A model generated the notes under the pieces. The model saw only the letters and a list, made by a program, of their open reading frames with translations. It searched no databases and was not told where the DNA came from. A stretch of DNA of 64,000 bases from Aquisalimonas sp. 2447. Lineage in GTDB: Bacteria > Pseudomonadota > Gammaproteobacteria > Nitrococcales > Aquisalimonadaceae. The first letter of the stretch is position 1, and every line of letters begins with the position of its first letter. Both the position numbers and the translations under genes were made by a program. The stretch covers positions 1,022,501-1,086,500 of the forward strand of contig NZ_CP050695.1 in the NCBI RefSeq assembly GCF_012044895.1. Direction: 5' to 3'. Shown here in pieces: positions 26,976 to 35,164 of the stretch.

Positions 26976-28613
26976 TCAGGAGGCTCCGGCCGCGCCGGAG
27001 CCGGTGTCCCGGGCAAAGGTGTAGCGGCAGTAACCGCTCTGGCGTTCCGTGCATTCACGCAGAGTCAGAGGTGACGGCCCGCGCGCCGTCTGTAGCCACA
27101 GGGGACGGCCAGCGGCCAGCTCCAGTGGCGGGATCAGAATCGTGGCGGCGATCCCCAGCCTGGGGATTGGCGGCGTCATCAATGCCCCGAAAGGGGCGGT
27201 CAGACGCTCGTTAATCCCTTCGCCACGAACCTGCACCGGCTCGGGGCAGGGGGAGACCACCTGCACTCCCGCCTCCATCTGCTCCCCGCGATGGTGCCGC
27301 AACCAGCGCATGACGCCAAGCTCCCATGCGAGTTCCTGGCCCTCCAGGTGTTCCCTGATGAGAATCAGTTCGCCGACACGGAAGGAGCCGGCCCCGACGC
27401 CTTCGGCCTGTACCCGGTAGCCGCCCGCCGACCGGTCAACCATGTTCCAGCGTGTGGATACGGCCTCGGTGGCAGGGGGAGGCTGTCCTGTGGCGGGTCT
27501 TTGTTCTTCGTTGTGAACGTCGTATTTCTCGAGGAGGTCCTCCGCGGGGAACACCAGATTCCAGACGTCCGCCTCGCTGTGCACGCCCCTGGGGGAGCGT
27601 GCCTGGAATTCTGCCACCCGCGGCGTGACCGGGTCCCCGGTGAGTGTCCGGTGGATGCGGGTCAGGCCGGCGACCAGTTCTGCTTCCCCCGAGGCCTGGC
27701 GCCGCCGATAGTGCCTGGGTGCCGATTTGGCCAAGCCGGCCTCGATGGCGCGTAGTCGGCGCCGTGTGTCTTCGGGCAGTGGGCGCCCCCACGGCCAGCG
27801 GCGCGTGCTGGCCTTCAGTTCTCGGCGCAGGGTGCGAAGCAGCGGTTGCGGGTCCACTGCGGCTGCCCGCTGGTCCGGGTGGCCGATGACCCGCAGCGGC
27901 ATGGGGCCGTTATCACTGGTCACCGCGATGGCGAGGGTGTCGTCACCGGCCTTGTCGGTGGCGATGAGCCGCAGGCGGTGAGCCAGGCGTCCGGCCTGCT
28001 GATAAACGCCGGCAACATCCGTTGATGTCAGGCCCCAGGGATTGCTGGCTGCTGCCAGCAGCAGCTGCCGGTACCGCAGGCTGGCGCGACGGAGGCCGGC
28101 CTCCAGGCCGTGCTCATGGAGCAGCGCCCAGAGGCCTGGCGGTGGGCTCATGTGGGTGAGGTGACTCTCCTGGAGTGCCAACCCGCCGTAATGCAGAATG
28201 CGGGCCGAGGCGAGTCGAGCGGTGCGGCTGCCGCGGCGGGAGGCTGCGTGCGCCAGCCGGTAGCCCCGAACCAGGGTTTCCATCAGCGCCAATGCCATCT
28301 GCAGTTGTTGTCTGGCGGACTCGGGCATGGGGTGGGCGCCCTGCCGATAGCTTTCGTGAAGCTGCCCCAGGATCTGTTCAGCGGCCGGGTCGAGGTTGCG
28401 TAACAGCGTGACCCTGCGCGAGGCGCTGAGCTTCGCGGCATTGAGTTCCTCGGTGCGGGCGAGAAGCCGCTCCGCCGCCCCGGTGGCGTGTGCCAGGGGC
28501 AACGACTGGAGCCAGCGCTTGAGATCACCCACTCTGGCGCCCCCCGTGGTCCCGGTCGGGTCCGCGAGGCCGTGGACGTCGGCGTGGAGGGCGGCAAATA
28601 CGTCCCGGATCAT
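26976..28613 (-). CDS. PilZ-like domain protein of a conserved family
   Basis: 545-aa cytoplasmic protein. The N-terminal ~350 residues are helical, beginning with a conserved-looking segment (LKRWLQSLPLAHATGAAERL, then LNAAKLSASRRVTLLRNLDP) that I recall from pseudomonad proteins often labelled molecular chaperone or hypothetical. The C-terminal ~170 residues look PilZ-like, with DRSAGG near residue 391 matching the D/NxSxxG half of the c-di-GMP motif; a clear RxxxR half is not evident. The ATG at 28613 (AAAGGA before it) is preferred because the longer frame would run into epmB. It lies directly upstream of the FimX-like gene, suggesting a joint c-di-GMP role. Confidence 0.65.
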   Translation of the reverse strand: MIRDVFAALHADVHGLADPTGTTGGARVGDLKRWLQSLPLAHATGAAERLLARTEELNAAKLSASRRVTLLRNLDPAAEQILGQLHESYRQGAHPMPESARQQLQMALALMETLVRGYRLAHAASRRGSRTARLASARILHYGGLALQESHLTHMSPPPGLWALLHEHGLEAGLRRASLRYRQLLLAAASNPWGLTSTDVAGVYQQAGRLAHRLRLIATDKAGDDTLAIAVTSDNGPMPLRVIGHPDQRAAAVDPQPLLRTLRRELKASTRRWPWGRPLPEDTRRRLRAIEAGLAKSAPRHYRRRQASGEAELVAGLTRIHRTLTGDPVTPRVAEFQARSPRGVHSEADVWNLVFPAEDLLEKYDVHNEEQRPATGQPPPATEAVSTRWNMVDRSAGGYRVQAEGVGAGSFRVGELILIREHLEGQELAWELGVMRWLRHHRGEQMEAGVQVVSPCPEPVQVRGEGINERLTAPFGALMTPPIPRLGIAATILIPPLELAAGRPLWLQTARGPSPLTLRECTERQSGYCRYTFARDTGSGAAGAS

Positions 28614-28708
28614 GTTGTCCTTTATTCTGGGTTTGGCGACCTCTACCCAGCCAGTGTAGGCATGTGGTGAGGGGAAGCCAAATCCGGGCAGTGCGCCGGT
28701 CCGGGCCT

Positions 28709-29734
28709 TCAGCCGTGGCGGGGGGTGATCAGCGGGGTTTTCGCCGGCGCCCCTGCGTCTTCCCGCGCCAGGGTGGGCACCAGGTACCCGGGCAGCCGTT
28801 CGGTCAGCGCAGCCGCGAGGGTACGTGCCTCCGTCTCCGGGACAAGGAAATGGGTGGCTCCGGCGACCCGATCGAGCTGGTGCAGGTAATAGGGCAGCAC
28901 GCCCAGCTCGAACAGCCGCTCGCTGAGCGCACACTGGCTGTCCACCGAATCATTCACGCCACGCAGCAGCACTGCCTGGTTGAGCAGGGTAACGCCGGCA
29001 TCCCGCAGGCGACCACAGGCCCTGGCCACGCTGTCGTCCAGCTCGTTGGCATGGTTGGCGTGCAGGACCACGATCGGTTGCAGTCGCCCGGCCGCCAGCC
29101 AGTCCAGTAACCCGCCATCGACGCGTTCCGGAAGCACGATCGGCAGCCGGGTGTGCACGCGCAGACGCTGCAGATGGGGAATGTCCCCCAGGTGCCCGGC
29201 CAGCTCCGCCAATCGGTGGTCCGGAAGGCTCAGCGGGTCACCGCCGCTGAGAATGATCTCCGTGAGGGTCGGGTCGCCGGCCACATGCTTCAGTGCCGGC
29301 CCCCACTGGTCTCTGGCCGCATGGGCGGCGCCGTAGGGGAAGTGGCGGCGGAAGCAGTAACGGCAGTTGACCGCGCAGGCGCCGGTGACGATCAGCAGTG
29401 CACGGCCGTGGTACTTGTGCAGGACCCCGGGCGTGCCCATGGCGCCCAGGTCGCCCACTGGGTCAGTGTGGAAGTGGGAGTCGCGCATTTCCTCGTCGGC
29501 CAGGGGCAGGACCTGTCGCAGGAGCGGGTCCGTCGGGTCACCGGGACGCATGCGGGCGACGAAGCCGCGGGGCACCCGCGTCGGGAATTCGTCATGGCCG
29601 GAGTGGGCTGCCGCAGCCCACTCCGGGGGCAGATCCAGGGCGGCGACCAGCTCGCCGGGGTTGCGGAACCCGCGCGCAAGCTCGGTCTGCCAGGCGGGAC
29701 GGGCAGTTGTGGGTGAGGCGGCAGTACTGGACAT
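28709..29734 (-). CDS. epmB: EF-P beta-lysylation protein (lysine 2,3-aminomutase-like)
   Basis: Radical-SAM, PLP-dependent aminomutase, 341 aa, converting (S)-lysine to (R)-beta-lysine for EF-P modification. The iron-sulfur motif CAVNCRYC is near residue 115 (CxxxCxxC), followed by RRHFPY and the SGGDPL segment near 170. It lacks the long C-terminus of clostridial aminomutases, as EpmB does. Start at ATG 29734; an open frame upstream is not conserved-looking. Divergent from efp across 151 bp. A minus-strand TACAAT 9 bp before the ATG could be a -10, which would give a very short leader. Confidence 0.93.
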   Translation of the reverse strand: MSSTAASPTTARPAWQTELARGFRNPGELVAALDLPPEWAAAAHSGHDEFPTRVPRGFVARMRPGDPTDPLLRQVLPLADEEMRDSHFHTDPVGDLGAMGTPGVLHKYHGRALLIVTGACAVNCRYCFRRHFPYGAAHAARDQWGPALKHVAGDPTLTEIILSGGDPLSLPDHRLAELAGHLGDIPHLQRLRVHTRLPIVLPERVDGGLLDWLAAGRLQPIVVLHANHANELDDSVARACGRLRDAGVTLLNQAVLLRGVNDSVDSQCALSERLFELGVLPYYLHQLDRVAGATHFLVPETEARTLAAALTERLPGYLVPTLAREDAGAPAKTPLITPRHG

Positions 29735-29885
29735 GAGACTATTGTACGCGGGTTGTCCGCTGCCTATCAGTGCAGAGGGCGTGTTTCCCGGGCGATTTTT
29801 CGTTAGCATTTCGGCGTTTTACTTTCATCGCGTGCGGCAATCACCGCGTTGCCGCCCAGCGATTCCAGTACACAACGGAGTGCCA

Positions 29886-30455
29886 ATGGCGACCTACACC
29901 ACTAACCAGTTCAAGGGCGGACTCAAGCTGATGCTCGACGGCGAGCCCTACAGCATTGTCGAGAACGAGTTCGTGAAACCCGGCAAGGGCCAGGCCTTCA
30001 ACCGCGTCAAGTTGCGCAACCTCAAGACCGGCAAGGTGCTGGACCGCACCTTCAAGTCCGGCGAATCGGTTGAGGCCGCGGACGTGCTGGAGACGGAGCT
30101 GCAGTATCTCTACAGCGACGGTGAGTCCTGGTACTTCATGGATATGGAGACGTTCGATCAGGTCGCGGCGAACAAGGCGGCCATGGGTGATGCTGACAAG
30201 TGGATCAAGGAGCAGGACATCTGCAATGTGACGCTCTGGAACGGCGAGCCTCTGCAGGTGGATGCGCCGTCGTTCGTCGAGTTGAAGGTGATCGAGACCG
30301 ACCCGGGCGTGCGCGGCGACACCAGCAGCGGCGGCAGCAAGCCGGCCACCGTGGAGACGGGCGCCGTGGTGCGGGTACCGCTGTTCCTGGAAGAGGGCGA
30401 GACCATCAAGATCGACACCCGCAAGAGCGAGTACGTCGGGCGCGTCAAGGACTGA
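29886..30455 (+). CDS. efp: Elongation factor P
   Basis: 189-aa translation factor relieving ribosome stalling at polyproline. It has three beta-barrel domains. The modified residue is Lys34, in the loop [10 protein letters not shown], the same number as in E. coli. The start ATG at 29886 has GGAG 6 bases upstream (cggagtgcca); the frame is open much further 5' but only this start gives EF-P. Flanked by epmB (divergent) and epmA (833 bp downstream), so the complete beta-lysylation system except the hydroxylase EpmC is here. Confidence 0.96.
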   Translation: MATYTTNQFKGGLKLMLDGEPYSIVENEFVKPGKGQAFNRVKLRNLKTGKVLDRTFKSGESVEAADVLETELQYLYSDGESWYFMDMETFDQVAANKAAMGDADKWIKEQDICNVTLWNGEPLQVDAPSFVELKVIETDPGVRGDTSSGGSKPATVETGAVVRVPLFLEEGETIKIDTRKSEYVGRVKD

Positions 30456-30491
30456 GGCGCGCCTCCGCCCCGGAAAACGCTGCTATCTCCC

Positions 30492-30513
30492 GTAGGGTGC
30501 ATCTTGATGCACC
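30492..30513 (+). repeat. REP-like hairpin GTAG + GGTGCATC stem
   Basis: GTAGGGTGCATCTTGATGCACC: a GTAG head followed by an 8-bp perfect stem (GGTGCATC) with a TT loop. It is mirrored by a diverged copy at 31173-31194. Confidence 0.7.
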
Positions 30514-30576
30514 GCATGCCGCTGCTGCGGGGGCCGGCCCTTTTGACCACGCTTTTGCCGGTGCCTTCGTTCCGGG

Positions 30577-30688
30577 GGCGCCGATCGGGTACTCCGGTCC
30601 CGGACACGCTGTGAATACATCCCTGTACGCTCGGCGCTGGCCCTCCATGGCCAGCGACGGTCCGTGACCGGAGCACCCGATCAGCGCC
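30577..30688. repeat. Family-2 hairpin element, copy 1
   Basis: 112 bp bounded by 28-bp inverted arms (30577-30604 and 30661-30688, three mismatches). The interior opens with CACGCTGTGAATACATCCC, identical to copy 2, containing a small TACA-TCCC-TGTA hairpin. An 8-bp stem CGCTGGCC with loop CTCCAT and the closing GACGG follow. Arms and internal stem differ wholly from copy 2 at 52312-52423, but pairing is kept in both. Confidence 0.85.
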
Positions 30689-30804
30689 TGCGGCGCGTGG
30701 CACGGTGCGGTGGAGTAACCCTCAGATCCGGATGCTCCGGGAGGTGGTGTCGCTGGGCACCTCTGCCGTCAGCCGCAAGCCGCATGCCTTGAACATGCCT
30801 CGGT

Positions 30805-31019
30805 GTGTCGGGTGGCCGGGACCCGGTGAAAGCGACTCGCGGAGCTCCGACCCGGAGGCCGTCCGGCCCCGAAGGGGTGGCCGCAGGGATGCGGCCACCG
30901 GCGCCCAGCGCAGGGATGCGCTGTAAGCCGGCCAGGCCATAGGGGCGGAAACTTTCCTTCGCCAGAAGGGAAGTTAGGCGAAGCGCCGGAGCGCTCACCG
31001 GGTCCCGGCCACCCGACAC
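30805..31019 (+). repeat. Family-1 composite hairpin element, copy A
   Basis: 215 bp. Arms are 25-bp perfect inverted repeats (30805-30829 and 30995-31019). The core (30830-30994) contains four consecutive hairpins: CCCC-GAA-GGGG; a 10-bp stem GGTGGCCGCA; CAGCGCA-GGGA-TGCGCTG; and AACTTTCCTTC-GCCA-GAAGGGAAGTT. The core is near-identical to copies at 37438-37594 (inverted) and 42323-42478. The arms are unrelated to those of the other copies. Confidence 0.9.
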
Positions 31020-31061
31020 GCCCCGACCGTAAGGCAACGGCCCCGACCCCCGGTTGCGCCC

Positions 31062-31108
31062 TATTCACAGCGTGTCCGTGACCGGAGTACCCGATCGGCG
31101 CCCCCGGA
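31062..31108 (-). repeat. Inverted half copy of the family-2 element
   Basis: 47 bp that are the reverse complement of 30571-30617 with one mismatch. They include the left arm of copy 1, the GGACACGCTGTGAATA core start and 6 bp of outer flank. The remainder of the element is absent. Confidence 0.85.
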
Positions 31109-31172
31109 TCGAAGGCACACCAATCCCGGCGATTGCCGCGTTTACCCGCGGTTGCCCTGAAAGCGGGTCCCT

Positions 31173-31194
31173 GTAAGGTGCATCAAGATGCGCC
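31173..31194 (-). repeat. REP-like hairpin, inverted relative to 30492
   Basis: GTAAGGTGCATCAAGATGCGCC, a GTAA-headed variant of the palindrome at 30492-30513 with one stem mismatch. It lies at the far edge of the repeat block, 95 bp before epmA. Confidence 0.6.
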
Positions 31195-31288
31195 TGCGCG
31201 CGCCTACAGAACGCCATGTGCACCGGTGGCGACCGTTGCTGCAGGTACCCGGCGGGGCAGCGTTGCGCACCGGAGCTGATGGAGATCC

Positions 31289-32260
31289 ATGGCAATGAAA
31301 CCTGACTGGCAGCCCTCCGCCTCCCTGGAGACGCTCCGGGCCCGTGCCCGGCTGACTGCAGCCGTGCGGGACTTCTTCGACCAGCGCGGCGTGCTGGAAG
31401 TGGAGACCCCGCTGCTGTCCGCTGCAGCGGGCACCGACCCCAACCTGGAGCCTCTGGTAACGGGGTACGACGGGCCGGGCGCCCCCGAGAGCGGAGCGCT
31501 GTACCTCCACACCTCGCCGGAATTCCCCATGAAACGGCTGCTGGCCGCCGGATCGGGGCCGATCTGGCAGATCAGTCGCGTGTTCCGCGGCGGCGAGCGG
31601 GGACGGCGCCACAACCCCGAATTCACCATGCTGGAGTGGTACCGTCCCGGCTGGGACCACCACGCACTCATGGACGAAGTGGCGGCCCTGGTGGCACACG
31701 TGCTCGGGGATGCGCGGCCCGTGCGGGTGTGGACCTACGCCGAGGCGTGTGCGCCGCTGGGCATCGACCCCCACAGTGACGGTGATGCCGAACTGCTGGA
31801 ACGGGCGCGGGACCTGGGGATTGCGCCGGCCAGTGCCATGGACCGGGGCGGGTTGTTGGATCTGCTGCTGTCCCACCAGGTGGTTCCTGGTCTGGGCCGC
31901 GGGTGTATCGACTTCATTTGCGATTTCCCGGTGGAGCAGGCGGCCCTGGCGCGGATTCGCAGGGATGAACCCCCGGTGGCAGAGCGCTTCGAGTGCTACC
32001 TGGAAGGCATGGAAATCGCCAACGGCTTCCATGAACTGGGTGATGCCGGGGAACAGCGTCGCCGGTTTCAGGCGGACCAGGAAACGCGGCGCCGGAGGGG
32101 GCAGGCCGTCCTGCCCATGGACAACAACCTGCTGGCGGGGCTGGCCGCGGGCCTGCCTGATTGCGCCGGCGTCGCGCTGGGGCTGGATCGGCTGTTCATG
32201 GTCGCCCTGGGGGCGACCACCATCGACGAGGTGCTTGCCTTCCCGCTGGAGCGTGCATGA
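31289..32260 (+). CDS. epmA: EF-P--(R)-beta-lysine ligase
   Basis: Class II lysyl-tRNA-synthetase-like enzyme (GenX/PoxA), 323 aa, which attaches beta-lysine to EF-P Lys34. It consists of the catalytic core only, without the anticodon-binding domain of LysRS. Motif 2 FRGGERGRRHNPEF is near residue 113 and motif 3 GVALGLDRLFM near residue 298. Start ATG at 31289 with GGAG 6-9 bases upstream. Separated from efp by the repeat block, so it may have its own promoter. Confidence 0.94.
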   Translation: MAMKPDWQPSASLETLRARARLTAAVRDFFDQRGVLEVETPLLSAAAGTDPNLEPLVTGYDGPGAPESGALYLHTSPEFPMKRLLAAGSGPIWQISRVFRGGERGRRHNPEFTMLEWYRPGWDHHALMDEVAALVAHVLGDARPVRVWTYAEACAPLGIDPHSDGDAELLERARDLGIAPASAMDRGGLLDLLLSHQVVPGLGRGCIDFICDFPVEQAALARIRRDEPPVAERFECYLEGMEIANGFHELGDAGEQRRRFQADQETRRRRGQAVLPMDNNLLAGLAAGLPDCAGVALGLDRLFMVALGATTIDEVLAFPLERA

Positions 32261-32360
32261 AGGCCTGCCTGAGGCGGTGCCCGCGATGTTCTGTCATCGC
32301 CCACGATTCCCGGGCTCCGGCGCCAGGGCAGACCGGCAGCCCGAGCTGTCGGGCGGACCC

Positions 32361-32450
32361 GTAGGGCGGGCGTTTACGTCCGCCGCCAAAGGCATGCCAG
32401 CAAAGGCGGCTCATCGAAGCCTGATCGGCGGACCTGAAGGTCCGCCCTAC
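32361..32450. repeat. REP-like inverted pair after epmA
   Basis: Two GTAG-headed palindromes face each other: GTAGGGCGGGCGTTTACGTC (from 32361, 9-bp stem with one mismatch) and, on the minus strand, the copy ending at 32450 with a perfect 8-bp stem GGCGGACC and a 4-base loop. They fill the 221-bp space between convergent epmA and spoVR. The rest of that space shows nothing recognisable. Confidence 0.75.
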
Positions 32451-32481
32451 GCGATCGCCGACCGGGGCAACCCGGCATCGC

Positions 32482-33900
32482 CTATCCGTCCTCCCCCTCG
32501 GCCTCCGGCTCCAGCACCTTCGGGTCGCCGGCGTGGTCAACGGTTTCCAGCCGCACCGGGCGGCGCCACACGCGCTGGATGTAGTTGAGCACCTTGCGGG
32601 AACGGTTGATGTCCAGGCCACGGCCGTCGGACTCCACATCATGCCCCAGTTCCAGGCTGCCGTCGTAGCCGAGCTTGCGGACGTAGATGCGCGGACCGCC
32701 GTAGTTGAACTTGGGTGCCACGATGTTCTCCCGCAACATGTCGATTTCCCGGTCGCGGACAATGTACCGTTCTTCGCCTCCGGCGCCGGGGCGGCGGGTG
32801 AAGTTGAACAGCTGCAGCTCCCGGGCCAGGTCCTCGTCCAGGTAGTTACGGATAAAGCTGAAGTCGTCCTCGTCACGGCGGATCGCCAGGGCCTCGTCCA
32901 GGCTGCAGTCCTTGAGAATCCGCTCCCACATGGCAAAGCCCAGGTGGTACGGGTTGACCCGCAACGACACCTGATCGTCGCCGGCATAGGGGCGGACCAC
33001 GTCCGAGTGTGTCTTGATGGCGTCCAGATAGACCTGTTGCGGCAGGAAATCCGCCTCCCGCAGCAGCCGCGCGTGCCAGTAGCTGGCCCAGCCCTCGTTC
33101 ATGATCTGGCAGGCGAACACCGGGTAGAAGTAGAACGACTCCTCGCGCACGGCAAGGAAAATGTCGCGCTCCCAGTCCTCCATCTCCGGGGCGTAGCGCG
33201 CCATGAACCACAGCAGATCGTACTCCGGTGCCGGGGGTATGGGGGCGGTTTGATGCCGCGGTGGCGGTTCCGGCGCTTCTTCTCCCGGCAGCTGGCTGTA
33301 GTGGCGCTGAAAGCCCTCCAGCGGCCCACGCTCCTGGCGTTCCGTGGTTTCCGGGTAGTCGGGGCGGTTCAGGGGCTGGTTCACATCGATGTTGGATTCC
33401 AGGGCCAGGGCTGCATCCAGCACTGTTTCCACGCGTTTTTCGCCGTGGGTCTCGATGGCCGCCTGGATGCGGTTGGCCCGTTCCGCCGCCTGCTCGACGA
33501 TGTGGTAGCCCACCTGGTGCTGCATGCGCTCGAACAGCTGGTTGTTACGGGAGAAGTCCGCATGCCCCAACACATGGGCGGTGACCAGGGTGTTCTCCGG
33601 CAGGGCGTTGTCGTCCACCAGGTAGGCGCGGTTGGGATTGCCGGGGAACACCACCTCGAAGATTTTGGAGTGGCCCATTCGGTGCTGCACGTACTGGTAG
33701 ATGTAGCGCACGCCGAAGGACCAGTGGGGCATGCGCACCGGCAGCCCGTAGACGGCGACCTCCATCATGAACTGGCTGGGCACCAGCTCGAAGTCCACTG
33801 GGTAGAAGCTCAAGCCATGATCTCGCGCCAGCCCTTCGATACGCGGGGCATAGTCGGCCAGCTGTTCGTTGCTCATCTCCGGTCCGTGCACGTGTTCCAC
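32482..33900 (-). CDS. SpoVR family protein (YcgB-like)
   Basis: 472-aa cytoplasmic protein of unknown biochemical function, widespread with PrkA and DUF444 proteins in stress operons. The family stretches MPHWSFGVRYI (near residue 60), CQIMNEGWASYWHARLL (near 260) and NPYHLGFAMWERI (near 320) are present. A run of about 30 residues around 200 (PEEAPEPPPRHQTAPIPP) is a low-complexity linker. I prefer GTG at 33900, 5 bases after GGAGG; a GTG two codons earlier or the ATG at 33876 are alternatives. Third gene of prkA-DUF444-spoVR, 39 bp after the second. Confidence 0.92.
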   Translation of the reverse strand: MEHVHGPEMSNEQLADYAPRIEGLARDHGLSFYPVDFELVPSQFMMEVAVYGLPVRMPHWSFGVRYIYQYVQHRMGHSKIFEVVFPGNPNRAYLVDDNALPENTLVTAHVLGHADFSRNNQLFERMQHQVGYHIVEQAAERANRIQAAIETHGEKRVETVLDAALALESNIDVNQPLNRPDYPETTERQERGPLEGFQRHYSQLPGEEAPEPPPRHQTAPIPPAPEYDLLWFMARYAPEMEDWERDIFLAVREESFYFYPVFACQIMNEGWASYWHARLLREADFLPQQVYLDAIKTHSDVVRPYAGDDQVSLRVNPYHLGFAMWERILKDCSLDEALAIRRDEDDFSFIRNYLDEDLARELQLFNFTRRPGAGGEERYIVRDREIDMLRENIVAPKFNYGGPRIYVRKLGYDGSLELGHDVESDGRGLDINRSRKVLNYIQRVWRRPVRLETVDHAGDPKVLEPEAEGEDG

Positions 33901-33939
33901 GGTCACCTCCAGCGTTAGTCGGCAAGGCGGCCCGGCCCG

Positions 33940-35118
33940 TCAGTCTGATTCCACGGTGGCCTGGCGGCGGAAGAAGGCGCGAATGGCCTCCCAGATATCC
34001 TCGTTGCCATGCACCGTGTAGCTGCTCACGGGGAAGTTGCGTGCCTCCAGGGACTTGAACAGCCGCCCGGTCTCGGAACGGGAGGCCTCGAAGCGGTTCT
34101 GCGGTGTCTCCACGAAGCCCATGAAGTTCACCTGGTTGCCCAGCTCCACGGCCAGGGCCTCGGCGGCGTCACGGTCGTCGGCGAAGTTGTCGCCGTCGGA
34201 GGCGTAGAAGACGTACTGGTTGTAGTGACTGGGCTCATAACGCTCGGTGAAGATCTCCTGCACCTTGCGGAAGCCACTGGAGGCCACGGTGCCGCCGGTG
34301 GCGCTGATCTGGAAGAATTCCTCCTCGGTGAACTCCCAGGCCTCATTGGTGTGGGCCACGAACACCGTCTCGATGTTGCCGTACTGGCGCCGCAGGCCCT
34401 GGCTGGCCCAGAAGAAGAAGGCCTTGGCCAGCTTGCGCCGGTTGGCGTCCATGCTGGCGGAGACGTCCAGAACGAAGGCCACGACGGCATTCATGGCCGG
34501 CCGTCGGCGCCTGGAGAGCTGCCGGTAGCGCAGATCGTCGTCGGTGAACGGCACCGGGTCCTTCTGCACCGCCCGCCGTTTCACCGCCTCCTTGACCGTG
34601 CGACGGCGGTCCAGCCGTGCCCGGGGGCCACGCCGGTCCCAGCCCTCCGGGGTAAGTTCGTCATCCTGCAGGGCGTCAGCGGTCTTGGGTTTCAGGTCGG
34701 GCAATTCCAGTTCCTGCCAGATCCAGTCCACGATGTCGTCCACCTGGAACTCCAGCACGAACTGCATTTCGCCTTCGCCGCTACCGCCCTCACCACTGCC
34801 CTTGCCGCGCTTGGGCTGACCCCCGGTGCGGTAGACATCACCGGGCTCGCCACTGCCCTGGCCGACACCGTCGTCCTCGTGGGGGTCGCGCAGGCGGAAG
34901 CGGTAGTGCTCCATGAACCGTACCGGGACCTGCACGGTGCGGTCGCCGGGCCGGCTGAGGATGTCGGAACCGGTGGCCATGTCGGGCAGGTGCTCGCGGA
35001 CCGCGTCGCGGACCTTCTGGTTGTGGCGTAGCCAGTCGCGGGCGCCGCGGGAGAACAGGTCGTACCAGCGGTGCTGCACCGCCATGCGGGAGATGGGCTG
35101 TCTGTCGTCGTCGCGCAT
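33940..35118 (-). CDS. DUF444 family protein (YeaH/YhbH)
   Basis: 392-aa protein with a C-terminal von Willebrand A-like fold. The metal-site start is FVLDVSASMDANRR (near residue 175; D-x-S-x-S), after a glycine/serine-rich acidic linker (GSGEGGSGEGE, about 100-115). It forms the conserved operon partner of PrkA and SpoVR; in E. coli the products are linked to stationary phase and nitrogen starvation. Start ATG at 35118. Preceded by a strong GC hairpin in the 46-bp gap to prkA. Confidence 0.92.
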   Translation of the reverse strand: MRDDDRQPISRMAVQHRWYDLFSRGARDWLRHNQKVRDAVREHLPDMATGSDILSRPGDRTVQVPVRFMEHYRFRLRDPHEDDGVGQGSGEPGDVYRTGGQPKRGKGSGEGGSGEGEMQFVLEFQVDDIVDWIWQELELPDLKPKTADALQDDELTPEGWDRRGPRARLDRRRTVKEAVKRRAVQKDPVPFTDDDLRYRQLSRRRRPAMNAVVAFVLDVSASMDANRRKLAKAFFFWASQGLRRQYGNIETVFVAHTNEAWEFTEEEFFQISATGGTVASSGFRKVQEIFTERYEPSHYNQYVFYASDGDNFADDRDAAEALAVELGNQVNFMGFVETPQNRFEASRSETGRLFKSLEARNFPVSSYTVHGNEDIWEAIRAFFRRQATVESD

Positions 35119-35135
35119 GCTGCCTCCGTTAACCG

Positions 35136-35157
35136 GCCCCCGGGCGCGCCCGGGGGC
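35136..35157 (-). other. Intercistronic hairpin between prkA and DUF444 gene
   Basis: GCCCCCGGGC and its exact complement with a 2-base centre (realistically a 9-bp stem, 4-base loop), with no T-run. It lies 8 bp past the prkA stop inside the operon. Probably an mRNA processing or stability element that sets gene ratios. Confidence 0.5.
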
Positions 35158-35164
35158 GGGCCGG

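Larger units (their letters stand above)
30456..31288. other. Repeat-filled 833-bp space between efp and epmA
   Basis: No gene. In order it contains a REP-like hairpin (30492-30513), a family-2 hairpin element (30577-30688), a family-1 element (30805-31019), an inverted half copy of family 2 (31062-31108) and a second REP-like hairpin facing the first (31173-31194). The elements are nested. The outer 47-bp inverted repeat (30571-30617 with 31062-31108, one mismatch) encloses the family-1 element, and the two REP hairpins frame everything. Confidence 0.85.

Noticed and set aside
26976-28934. Longer 652-codon version of the PilZ-like gene
   Set aside because: The extra 107 residues are Arg/Pro/Gly/Ala-rich, overlap epmB in another frame, and the ATG at 28613 has a ribosome site.
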